Made by a program: the position numbers and the translations under genes
Shown here: positions 23,205 to 30,806 of the stretch, piece by piece
Numbering within the stretch: the stretch's first letter is position 1
How the letters are laid out: each line of letters opens with the position of its first letter
Assembly: GCA_964019155.1 (NCBI GenBank)
Contig: OZ025242.1
Coordinates: forward strand, 86,675,033 to 86,739,032
Direction: 5' to 3'
DNA: 64,000 bases
DNA from: Osedax fenrisi
Taxonomy: Eukaryota > Annelida > Polychaeta > Sabellida > Siboglinidae
The notes under the pieces: model-generated
Database searches by the model: none
What the model saw: only the letters and a program-made list of their open reading frames with translations
Told to the model about the DNA's origin: nothing

Positions 23205-24431
23205 CACAGATTTTGAGAGGATGAATAAGATAAACGACCTTAGCACAGATACACGCCCTTTTTCAGAAATCCTTGAAGGTCAGTATGCCGCAATAACCCT
23301 ATCTCTTTCACTATGTCAACTCGTGCAGTAAGTTTACCACAGACACTACATCATAGAATTGTTATCATTTGAATGTTGGTGAATTAGCAACAAGGTAACC
23401 ATACAAGTTTAGCTCGATGCCTCTCTCAAGGAGGCTTGCTTTACTTGAATTCATTGACAACAACAATAACAACTATTCAAAAATTATTATAAAAATTAAT
23501 TAATATACTATATCTACTGTAATTAAATTTAAGCTATATTATTATAATTATTAAATATATTATTATTAATTAATTATTATCTATAAATATACTAAATTAA
23601 GTAAAGTAGATGATATAATAACTATATTTTATTTAAAACTGTAAATTCATTTTATTTAATAACAAATTTACAACTTTATAGGTTATATATGCAGTTATAT
23701 TAAATATTACATTTTAATATATGTTGGGAATCTAAAAAATAATAATTCCTTATTATTATTATCGCTATTTCTACAGTTATATAGAACAATATCTATAATT
23801 ACAACCAATACTATATATTTGTAAGTCATCGATATTGAAAATTACAATTTTATAAATGATGCCCTAGGTGGTGCTACTCTATATCAACTACAAAATAGCG
23901 AGTTGCAGCACCCATCCCTTAGAATTAGCTAGCATATGTCATTTATTTTGATTGCCCGAACAACTCTATGTTTATATGGTTATTGCGCAGGACAATGTTG
24001 CTAGCGCTTTGTGCACACCAGCATAGTCAAGTGTCTGAGCAACCCACACGCCCCCACCCCCCATCAAACCCACACGCCCCCCCCCCTATCGTACCCACAC
24101 GCCCTCCCCCTATCGTACCCACACGCCCCCCCCCTATCGTACCCACACGCCCCCCCCCTATCGAACCCACACGCCCTCCTATCTATTTACAGAAAAGACT
24201 AATCAAGTATACGCGAGCCTATCGCTGGGACCTAACCGCGAAATCGACTACGAGCTCCTCAATCACTTGGCAGCCGAAGACAAGGACGTAACCTCCGCCG
24301 CAAACGACAAGGACATAACCTCCGCGGAGGACATGCGCTTCGACGACTACGACGACGACTTCATGTCACCCGTTCGATGTAAACAGAGCGGACTAGATCG
24401 TTTTCTTAATGGTTATTTTAAGTTCTTCTAA
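4213..24431 (+). CDS. PB1-ZZ-ZZ protein, SQSTM1/p62-NBR1-like autophagy receptor (15 exons)
   Basis: Fifteen exons joined by GT..AG introns with compatible phases give about 627 codons. Residues 1-90 form a PB1-type domain: a beta strand with a lysine (LLECKDIPDF), then VPLIVD, a helix LDDLTQM, the strand pair VYYVNGKKKTVII, the helix SELVLDNVYN and the strand TVNIVIKEI. Two ZZ zinc fingers follow: CELC..RYKCNEC..LCSLC..HTQGH, then CMNC..FRFKCSVC..LCEDC..H.H. An Asn/Thr/Ala repeat region and an acidic C-terminus come after. PB1 plus ZZ is the architecture of SQSTM1/NBR1 selective-autophagy receptors, which polymerise through PB1 and bind N-degrons through ZZ. No C-terminal UBA or FW domain is visible, which is atypical; a YELL motif after acidic residues in the last exon could be an LC3-interacting site (inference). 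Exons 3 and 7-9 are the least certain. A poly(A) signal follows at 24643. Confidence 0.8.
5212..5365 (-). mobile_element. Retroposon-like 3' tail, minus orientation
   Basis: Read on the minus strand it matches 61380-61575 and 43870-44017 in order: a CGTTTTAATTT segment, GTTTATTTCTATAACGTA, TATCGTTAG, an ACTTTCGATTA segment, and an AATAAATTATCAATCAATC end. The shared 3' end with a short simple-repeat tail suggests a non-LTR-type retroposed sequence; no reverse transcriptase frame is attached. Confidence 0.55.
6401..6583 (+). mobile_element. SINE body/tail fragment
   Basis: It matches the body of the SINE at 7031-7287 from the TTTAGAAGTGATCT motif through CATGGATGCCTTA, GAAGGGACATTA, AGTTCCTGGATGG and GACTCC. 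The tRNA-like head is missing. Confidence 0.7.
7031..7287 (+). mobile_element. tRNA-derived SINE, near-complete with damaged head
   Basis: The head (7031-7088) resembles a tRNA that has lost its D-arm region: ACTGCCTGTG, then ACACACAAGCAGTAGGACAC, a decayed B-box and CGTCCGGACCATT. The family body follows: GGTCTTAAAATATTATTTAG, AAGTGATC, ATGGATGCCTTAACATGAG, GAAGGGACATTA, CTAAGTTCCTGGATGG. Other copies lie at 8446, 38171-38411 (minus) and 56547-57241 (minus). Confidence 0.8.
7796..7909 (+). other. Balanced-composition open frame, 37 codons, unidentified
   Basis: Within AT-rich intron sequence an ATG frame of 37 codons uses varied codons (MDIGEKVERPTTIQRQVL...). I do not recognise it. It could be a relic of a mobile element or an unused exon; its reading does not fit the phase of the surrounding gene in a way I can defend. 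Confidence 0.2.
8198..8274. repeat. Short dispersed palindromic repeat (GGTAATTATA family)
   Basis: It shares ATCAGATTTAGG, CCAGGGTAATTATAGAA and GCTTATCGAGA.AATTACCCCTT with 48478-48550. The two ends are mutually inverted (GGGTAATTAT and AATTACCCC), like a tiny MITE. Confidence 0.6.
8446..8562 (+). mobile_element. SINE tail fragment
   Basis: It matches the last half of the SINE body: ATGCCTTAACACGAG, GGACATTAGAGCCATATATA, CTGGATGGGATGAAAGGACT and CCACC. No head is attached. Confidence 0.75.
9065..9225 (+). mobile_element. Retroposon-like 3' tail, diverged copy
   Basis: It resembles the tail family at 43870-44017 and 61380-61575 in the order TATTTATTGTTACG, TTCCTATA, TATCGTTTG, TTCGACTATATATTTATCTA and an AATCAATAAACA end. 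The short open frame across it is not gene-like. Confidence 0.4.
10998..11102 (+). CDS. SQSTM1/NBR1-like exon 2 (PB1, second half)
   Basis: The acceptor CACACAG is followed by 35 codons in phase 0 and a consensus donor AAT|GTAAGT. It encodes GIDEGEVYYVNGKKKTVIIN and then SELVLDNVYN, i.e. PB1 strands 3-4 and helix 2. The acidic OPCA loop of type-A PB1 domains is replaced by NGKKK. The acceptor and exon start are duplicated 44 bp upstream. Confidence 0.8.
11231..11589 (+). repeat. Minisatellite, 20-24-bp unit (TATCTATAAGCGTCTGAAACAC)
   Basis: About 16 units in intron 2. Two length variants, with and without TATA, and a C/T variant at one position alternate in blocks. Confidence 0.95.
11648..11689 (+). 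CDS. SQSTM1/NBR1-like exon 3 (PB1, last strand)
   Basis: Fourteen codons, NSGTVNIVIKEIGF, give the final PB1 strand. The acceptor is taken as GAGAG|AAC and the donor as TTT|GTATAG, both chosen so that phase 0 is kept on both sides. Other nearby AG/GT choices exist, so the borders are tentative while the reading frame is well supported. Confidence 0.6.
11888..11984 (+). CDS. SQSTM1/NBR1-like exon 4
   Basis: Acceptor CTTTTAG, 97 nt, donor ACAG|GTAAAT, phase 0 to 1. It encodes an acidic linker (VIEYHSEPNDDSFDAEAVSK...) between PB1 and the first ZZ finger. The other two frames contain stops. Confidence 0.8.
12470..13065 (+). repeat. Minisatellite, 55-bp unit, about 11 copies
   Basis: Near-identical units of TGATATACCGACACCATTAC plus AGACATCATACACACATCAT plus TGATGTTATCATTAC. 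Each unit carries an acceptor-like CATTACAG. It lies in intron 4 and ends about 105 bp before exon 5. Confidence 0.95.
13171..13237 (+). CDS. SQSTM1/NBR1-like exon 5 (ZZ finger 1, first half)
   Basis: 67 nt, phase 1 to 2, donor AA|GTCAGT. It encodes LKSAETCELCLNMIFGIRYK plus C, carrying the first CxxC pair and the RYKC motif of a ZZ finger. It has the same length and phases as exon 10, which encodes the same part of ZZ finger 2. Confidence 0.88.
13342..13905. mobile_element. Diverged CAGGGTTG-family palindromic element
   Basis: The left end (CCAGGGTTGGCCGAGATTGG) and G/T-rich tract, and a C/A-rich tract at 13805-13880, mirror each other as in the element at 1478-2653. The right end is decayed. 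Confidence 0.4.
14255..14312. repeat. (TA)n microsatellite
   Basis: A long TA dinucleotide run inside intron 5; several shorter TA runs lie nearby (14115, 14403, 14478). Confidence 0.9.
14898..15142 (+). repeat. Tandem copies of a splice acceptor plus start of exon 6
   Basis: Four copies of a 68-78-bp unit end at AG positions 14921, 14989, 15064 and 15142. Each unit is a CT-rich tract, then TTTCAG, then TGAATGCCTAAMCTMMAATC. Only the last copy continues into the full exon. From the second and third copies the reading frame stays open through to the real exon; from the first it hits a stop. Confidence 0.92.
15143..15309 (+). CDS. SQSTM1/NBR1-like exon 6 (ZZ finger 1, second half)
   Basis: 167 nt, phase 2 to 1, donor GATG|GTTTGT. 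Joined to exon 5 it completes CNECLNYNLCSLC and the histidine pair HTQGH, followed by FYRIED and an acidic linker. The zinc ligands of a ZZ finger are all present. Confidence 0.88.
15741..15822 (+). CDS. SQSTM1/NBR1-like exon 7 (tentative 3' border)
   Basis: Acceptor ATTATAG, phase 1 start, encoding EYFKIRMDQAISQVELINRY and DTTEDDQ. Possible donors are CAGAT|GTGTTG at 15822 (phase 2) and CCCG|GTAGAT at 15835 (phase 0). I chose 15822 because it makes all phases agree through exon 10. The start and frame are firm; the end is not. Confidence 0.55.
15845..16010 (+). repeat. (CCT)n-rich microsatellite
   Basis: More than 150 bp of CCT/CCA triplets just upstream of the exon 8 acceptor. It generates spurious poly-Pro, poly-Ser, poly-Leu, poly-Arg and poly-Gly frames on both strands. 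Confidence 0.95.
16047..16103 (+). CDS. SQSTM1/NBR1-like exon 8 (candidate, frame uncertain)
   Basis: It lies between a strong acceptor (CTATCTCAG) and a donor (GGAG|GTAGGA), 57 nt, a multiple of three. In the phase-consistent chain it reads TQRMCLAYRVFLTC..., but another open frame (LNECVLRIVYSSHARVYG) looks at least as protein-like and would join exon 10 directly. Because 57 is a multiple of three the exon could be skipped without a frameshift. Confidence 0.4.
16363..16388 (+). CDS. SQSTM1/NBR1-like microexon 9 (candidate)
   Basis: 26 nt between TTTCCTCAG and GCAG|GTAGTG, phase 2 to 1, encoding GIHSELCA. It is included because it exactly converts the phase of exon 8 to that needed by exon 10. 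Evidence is limited to splice sites and phase. Confidence 0.35.
16443..16605 (+). repeat. Minisatellite (ACCACAACCCTG family)
   Basis: Roughly 12-bp units such as ACCACAACCCTG and ACCACACTCCCG run up to the exon 10 acceptor and make a pyrimidine-rich tract. Confidence 0.9.
16612..16678 (+). CDS. SQSTM1/NBR1-like exon 10 (ZZ finger 2, first half)
   Basis: Acceptor CTCTTTAG, 67 nt, phase 1 to 2, donor GCAG|GTTAGA. It encodes HLEVKCMNCHEEDIVGFRFK plus C, the first half of a ZZ finger. It is identical in length and phases to exon 5. Confidence 0.85.
16679..19936 (+). other. AT-rich intron 10 with local tandem repeat
   Basis: Non-coding. It holds a ~20-30-bp minisatellite at 18477-18735 (AGATATATTAATACTTTATT units) and TA runs. 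The open frame at 16947-17132 has strongly AT-biased, membrane-like translation and no splice context, so it is not called. Confidence 0.6.
18477..18735 (+). repeat. AT-rich minisatellite (AGATATATTAATACTTTATT)
   Basis: About ten units, with a longer variant containing TTACTTAATATT in the second half. Confidence 0.85.
19937..20508 (+). CDS. SQSTM1/NBR1-like exon 11 (ZZ finger 2 end, Asn-Thr-Ala repeats)
   Basis: Acceptor CCCCCGCGCAG, 572 nt, phase 2 to 1. Joined to exon 10 it gives CSVCMNYDLCEDCYH and HTHFFMKI, completing ZZ finger 2. From about codon 85 of the exon, degenerate repeats of the type SSNTIAAAVT.D recur about six times; these are probably disordered. The donor CATG|GTTTGT at 20508 is inferred from phase; the 53-nt intron that follows contains a branch-point-like TGCTAAT. 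Confidence 0.85.
20562..20594 (+). CDS. SQSTM1/NBR1-like microexon 12
   Basis: 33 nt between CCTTGTAG and GAAG|GTTTGC, phase 1 to 1, encoding LDSAGEDIIE with a split codon on each side. The phases fit exons 11 and 13. Confidence 0.7.
20599..20900 (+). repeat. (CT)n microsatellite starting at a splice donor
   Basis: About 300 bp of interrupted CT repeats begin 4-5 bp after the exon 12 donor. They cause the poly-Ser/Leu frames seen here. Confidence 0.95.
21900..22008 (+). repeat. CACTACAC-type simple repeat before an acceptor
   Basis: Irregular ACTACACCAC units run up to the exon 13 acceptor. Confidence 0.8.
22012..22152 (+). CDS. SQSTM1/NBR1-like exon 13
   Basis: 141 nt, phase 1 to 1, donor AAAG|GTGGGT. 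It encodes DSKSTASEISLASNYSSMYF, then KVPIPDYFIKELPPTLS and STSVYFWK. I recognise no named domain; the region lies where LC3-interacting and signalling motifs sit in p62. Confidence 0.88.
23128..23205 (+). repeat. (CTA)n microsatellite before an acceptor
   Basis: About 25 CTA/CTG triplets end at the exon 14 acceptor CTACCACAG. Confidence 0.95.
23210..23278 (+). CDS. SQSTM1/NBR1-like exon 14
   Basis: 69 nt, phase 1 to 1, donor GAAG|GTCAGT. It encodes FERMNKINDLSTDTRPFSEI plus LE. Composition and splice sites are clear; no domain is recognised. Confidence 0.85.
24040..24178 (+). repeat. Minisatellite (CCCACACGCCCCCCCCTATCGTA)
   Basis: Five or six C-rich units of about 24 bp end just before the exon 15 acceptor. 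Confidence 0.9.
24193..24431 (+). CDS. SQSTM1/NBR1-like exon 15 (C-terminus and stop)
   Basis: Acceptor CTATTTACAG, phase 1 start, stop TAA at 24429-24431. It encodes a duplicated heptad-like KDVTSA / KDITSA, an acidic stretch FDDYDDDFMSP and the end LDRFLNGYFKFF. EIDYELLNHL holds a Y-x-x-L preceded by acidic residues, a possible LC3-interacting motif (inference). There is no UBA-like three-helix sequence. Confidence 0.88.
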
Positions 24432-24642
24432 CCCGCCCCCGCCCCCCCTGTGTGTCCCGCACCCCCCCCTGTATGTCTCCCTGTATGTCCTATTGTATCG
24501 TCTTGTATCGTCTCGTTTCGTTATGTACCGCCTTTTTGTCGTGTTTATTATTATCATCGTAATGTTGTTCATTCTCTAACGCATCTTAATTATCTTAATT
24601 ATCCCCGTGTATGTGCGTGTGGTGGTGGTGGTTATGATATAC

Positions 24643-24648
24643 AATAAA
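24643..24648 (+). terminator. Poly(A) signal AATAAA
   Basis: Canonical AATAAA 212 nt after the SQSTM1/NBR1-like stop codon, followed by a CTA repeat. Confidence 0.75.
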
Positions 24649-24699
24649 GTGGTTATGACTACTACTACTACTACTACTACAGTTGACTACAATCATCGG

Positions 24700-27600
24700 T
24701 AACACTGCCTCCTCCTACTAACGCCTCCTACTTGCATGCATGCATGAGGTAATGCATACGGCTAAGGGATGCCTGCTTATGTACGCAACTAGCTGTGCTT
24801 GTTTGTGTGTGTGCAGTTATCACTAGCGTGATAATGCTACGCTACTATTAACTCCCGTATTACGCTTACAAAATGTAAACATATATAACGCATGAACAGT
24901 ATTATATATATTTAAAGTTTGTATAATTTTTCATTAATATAAATAATGTATGTAATTATTCTGTGATAATTTCACAGCTCTCCATAGAATGTGAATCTGC
25001 AGGTTTTATAAACGAAATCTGTCGAAAACATCGTCCTTAACTATTACTCATTCCAATTCTGACTACAATTACAAAATTAAATTTTATTAAAAATTCATAC
25101 ATTTAGTTATATAATTAAAAATTATATTGCAATATAATAATAATATATCTTTTTCTAAATGTCATAATTTAAATATCATAAATATTTAAATTGTATTCAT
25201 AATATTTATATAGGTAATATTTATTTAACATAAATATTAAAATCATTTATAAATTAGTAGTTTAAAGTAAGTATTTTTAAACAGTAAAATTTAATAAATC
25301 TCCAGTGAAATTCATAATATTGATATAGGTGAAATTTATTAAATTTATTTTTATAATAAAAATAATTTTATAAATAATTTACATTTTTTTATAAATATTA
25401 AAATTAATAATGTAAAGTGAATATTTGTTAAAAGTAAAATGTAGTAATAGATGAAAGTTAACAACAGGGCGGCACAACTGTAGACACCACTAAATATAGA
25501 TATAGAAACTGTTCACAAAACAACAACAACAACCTTTATAGAATAATGGTGTAGCATTCATTGAATATTAAGATTATAATTTGTTCTAAAAGAAAATTAA
25601 TACATGGTGTTATATTCATAATAATGTTATCAGTAACACAGTAAATATCTGTATTGCATATATTTAGTATTTTATATATATATAATTATACTCAATATAA
25701 TATAAATATTTCAATAATTAATAAAAATTTATAATAATAGTTGAGTAAATGTAATAAATGTATAATTAAAATACTATTAACAATTATTATATAATCATAT
25801 ATATTATTGACACTAGAAAGTTAATAAATAAAATATCAATTATTTAAATGTATGAACAAAGGTATAAGGAAATCAATATTCTCAGTTGAGTGGATTTAAT
25901 AATTGCTATAATTTATTTCTTAATTTATATGGATTAATATGTAATTAACAAATTATATAATATTTATACCTAAAATTATATATATGTGTATATTGAATAT
26001 TAGTTATATAATATTTCACACATATAATATGTTACATATATATATACGTAAGTTCTGCAATCAATCCAATTTTATTAAGTATCGTTCAAGATTTAATTTA
26101 AGTGTCCGTATTGTAACAGTATCTATTTTATCATTTTAAAATGAAATTATATGTATCATATTTAATGTAGATTTAACTTTGATCATCGAAAAATAGTTAT
26201 AAAAAACTCATGAAAGTATTTAGTTTTATTTATGTTCATATAAATAGTAATTTGTCTACAATTCATATCATTTGTAGGCTTAAATATGTGTAGGACATCA
26301 TATTAATATATTTAAAATTGTCTGTTGATATTTAAATTGAGTATAAGATTGGTTCGAATATGTTTCATGAGAGTTAGTTCGGTTTAAAAGAATTTCCGTT
26401 AAGGGCATTAGCGCGGGTTCACAATTGCAATGTAAATTATCATTAATTATAGCCCTAGCTAGATCTCAACCTATAAATAACTACTAAAGATAATTAAATA
26501 ATTGTGTTTGTATTCAATAGATATAATTCTACTTTATATTTATCTTGTATATTTTTAAATATAATAAATTATAATTATTTAAATATAATAGTTTAAAATA
26601 GTTAAATGTTTTTTTTTGAATAATCAGTATTTTATAATCTATTTTCATAATATAAAGTTAGAATAAGGATTTATAATTGTACATGATAATTATACATAAT
26701 AATTATAAATATGTATGTTATACATAGATGGTAAAAATTTAAGGTAAAAATATTCGTTATCAAAGGAGTTTTAGGCTTTTAAATATGCCTAAAAGTGAAA
26801 AAGTTAAAACTTGAGAAAATTAGAGTTTAAATTAGAGTTTTTTACGCTTCCAACGAAAAATTAGTAAAATCTTTCTTTGTGAATGAGCTACAGGTACGAC
26901 AATACGTTATTTATAATCATAAATTCTACTTATTTATAATCAAATAATTTTACTAATTTTCCGTTGGAAGAGTCTCTTCAACCAATGATATCTAGTTATA
27001 TAGACACATTATTTGTTTATTTATTTTAATGCTATTTAATCTATGATCTCTTCTGAATTCTAAACAGAAATTTTTAAATAAAATACTTATTTTCATAAAT
27101 TGCAATATAACATCATAAATGACAAGATTTTATAAAAATACAAATAATATTCATTAATTTCCTGTCATTTTCATAATTTTGTAATTCATATGGTCTATTA
27201 TAACACTGTTTATGGATAGAATTAGCTAAAAATAAGTTGAAATTTTTACAATGTGATAAAATAAGATACCGAAATTTGATAATATGTAATAACATTTTTT
27301 TTTTAAATTAAAATATGAATCATATTTCAACCCGCGCTAACCCCCTTAATGAGATATTCTAAACTGAATTCGATATTTGAATTTATTTTGGTAATAGTTT
27401 AGTTAATTTACTGATGTATTAGTGACTAGTTCAAAGTCTAAAGTTTTATAATAACACTAATATATATATATATACATTGATAAACGGTTAATCTCATAAG
27501 TATACATTAGTTTTCATATAGGTATGAGTCATAACTTATGACAGGTATAAATAAGAATAGTAGTATTAACATTAAAATAATATTTTTATAATTATATATA

Positions 27601-30600
27601 CATATTTTTAAATATAAAATTCAAAATAGAAAGTCACATTTAGGCCAGTGTAAAGTTATTAAATATAAAGCCTTAGGATGAAAGATCATTCTATATATAA
27701 ATCTATACCTAGGTCGTATACAATTATATAGACATTGTACACTAAATAATAGTTTATCAATATTCAAAATAGATGATTTATAAGTAATGAATAATATACA
27801 AATTAACTATGTGATTAGACTGATAATATATACAGTAAAATTTATATATTTGTTACTATTTGGTATCTCTATAAAACATAATTTGTCGTTAAATTCTAAT
27901 ATTTCTGAACATAAACAACGTAATGATAACCTAAGATATCTATTGATAATTACATAATTAAATATATTTACATACCTAATTATATTGAACACAATAGTTT
28001 TAACAGTGTTACAAGAACAATCTACATAAGTCAACCGGTACAACTCAACTCTATGTTTATCTAAGACAACTCCATTTCAATTAATTTAAGGCATTATAAA
28101 TATCATTAAATTCGCTTTCAATTGAAGTAAAAAATGGTTTTATAGCATTCATTGTATTGTAATAGACGGGGACATTAGGGAAAACGGGAATGTACCCTCC
28201 ACCCTCAAGATAGTTATATATATATATATATATATATATATAAGAATTTGTGTAGCATCTTTAAATGTATCGCTATATATATACATTTTATTTTGTAATG
28301 TACCCCTGTACCCCCTGTACAAATTCCTAGATAGTATCTAGTAGATACCCTGAATTATCAAGTAAATATGCTTATTTGTATAAGTTTTATTGAAATCTAA
28401 ATATCATTTAACTATAATATTAATGTATTTGTGATCATTGTTGTTGAATTCTAATTATATCAGAGGTCATAATGGTATTAGAATCATAATTAAGGTCATA
28501 CAACATAGCATCGATTTAGAATACACTTGAAATATATGTATACATTATATTTGTATATTTAGTTTAATATACACTTATAATACACATTCAAAATGGAAAT
28601 ATACAATAAGTGATTGCTTCGCGACAGTATCTATACTTATTGGGGGAGGGCTTTAGAGGATATGGAATCTTCGCTTTTTTCAAATAAATTTATTTTCACA
28701 AATTCTTTTATTGAAAATCGCACTGAAGAATAATCTATGAAAGTGACTTTAAATCGTGTTTCTATGAGAAATATAATGTATATGATAAGTTATCATTGAT
28801 AACATATTTTGAAACACCCCCGATTCATTATAATATAACGCATGTAATATTTTAATTATTTGTAACTGTTTAGCCGTATATATATATATACACATTTGGA
28901 TTCAATTTACTCGGGGTAATAATTTGTACTTCATAATTAGAATATAGTTTTAAAACATCTGTATAATAACACATTTCAATTTTTTTAATAAATATTTTAC
29001 GTTGAAAGAAATCTCTTTTTAAGAAAATTTGTCACACATTTGGTTGGAATTCAACCTTTTCCACATTAAAAAACTTCTATAAGAAATTTATTTATAAAAA
29101 ATATAAAAAATAATTATATATAAAAATAATTAGAATTATTTTGATAACAATTATAGAAATTAATTAATAATTTTCTATCGTAATTTTTTATTATATAAGA
29201 TATTTTTGTTACTTACAAATATTTTATATTACATAAATAGCTCAAATTTAATTAATAAATCATTTATTATAATTTATTATATAAAATTTACCTTAAATTT
29301 ATTAAAATTAATTAATAAATGTTATTACTATATATATATATATAACCTATAGGTTATATAATGCATTTTCAATTATAAATGAATTCTTAAAATCATTGGA
29401 AAAGTAAAAACCTCTTTATAAGAAAACCTCTCTAGTATAAGTATTGAAAAAAACAGTTTCTTATATAGAGGTTTCACTGTATATATATTATATGATATTT
29501 TATAAAAAATATGCATGTAATAATACTACTAAATAAATAAGGTTAAATATAATAGTTAAGTAATATTCATAAGAAACAAAAGTGATCACCCTTTAAAAGA
29601 TAGCAATTTTGTACATGTAAACTCCCGAAGCTTTCATGTCTTCTTATTGAAGTAGAATTTTTAATAACAAGCAAATCAAATATAATATCTACTTTTAAGA
29701 GAGTTCACGGTCTTTAGATTTCAATGTAATTAGATAGGACATTTTTTGTTGTTGAAAATTCAAAATGTCACGAAATAATTAAGATTTTAACATAATTTAA
29801 TTTGTTAAACATTAAGATATATAGTGTTAATTGTTCTATGGGATTTTTAATTGATTAGAATATTAGTTTTGAAAATATCAGTATTTTAAAAAAGTAAAAA
29901 ATATATCAAAATGAAATATTTATTTTTTAAATTTAATTATTTATCAACTCTATCTAATCACAAATATTTTATATAGCTACAATATACATATAATACTAAA
30001 TATAATGTGAAAATTTGACTAAGTTTAGTTAATTATTTACTGAGAAATAGAAATTTTCATTAAAATAAACAAATATTCTGAGATAATTGATGATAAAGAT
30101 TGTCTATATTATTTATCTGCTTTTGACTCTTATTATTATGGTAAAAGTTATTTTAGCTAATTCATTTTTATATAATATTTATATAATTTGTCATGATTTT
30201 GACATAAAATGCATCTATATAAATTATTGAAAAACAGTGTCATAATATATGTAAACATTGATTTTTGTGACTTTTTTTTTTATTTTTTTATTTTAAAGAC
30301 CGTGAATCCCCTAAGGCATATATATATATATATATATATTTTTGTAAATCAATACATGCTGTATTTCATTATTTTTTTAAAACAAAATATATTTTTTAGT
30401 AAATTATATGGAATATTACTACAACATCAAGCATGTGTCAATTAAACCAGCAATGTAAATATGATCAGCTATACATAGTTTGTTAACAAAATAAACAGTA
30501 TTATTTTTTATGAATATTTTAATATTAAAATAAATTGAAAATTTGTAAATTCAATTCAACTGAAATGAACAAATTCATTGCCAGCAACTTCAATGAAATG

Positions 30601-30765
30601 TTAACTATCATTACGCATTCATTTCGAATAATAATCGATCTTTATTTAAATTATTATTTTAAATTTCAAACTTATTTAAATCGAAGTCATGCGCTTTATT
30701 CTAACCAATCCTACTTATTATTAACGTACGCGCATAGTAAACTGCAGTTAGTTACCCTGCTTCTC
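24700..30765. other. AT-rich intergenic DNA
   Basis: Simple AT-rich sequence with TA runs. The open frames here are AT-biased and lack splice or codon signals. I see no exon, structured RNA or clear mobile element. Confidence 0.6.
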
Positions 30766-30770
30766 TCTAG

Positions 30771-30806
30771 CTTTACGTCCACGAGTGTTAATACAACTAT
30801 TGCTAA
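30771..30806 (+). CDS. Candidate upstream exon of the acidic-tail gene
   Basis: 36 nt between CTCTCTAG and a good donor CTAA|GTAAGA; phase 1 to 1 fits the next exon. It encodes LRPRVLIQLLL. Support is splice sites and phase only. Confidence 0.3.
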
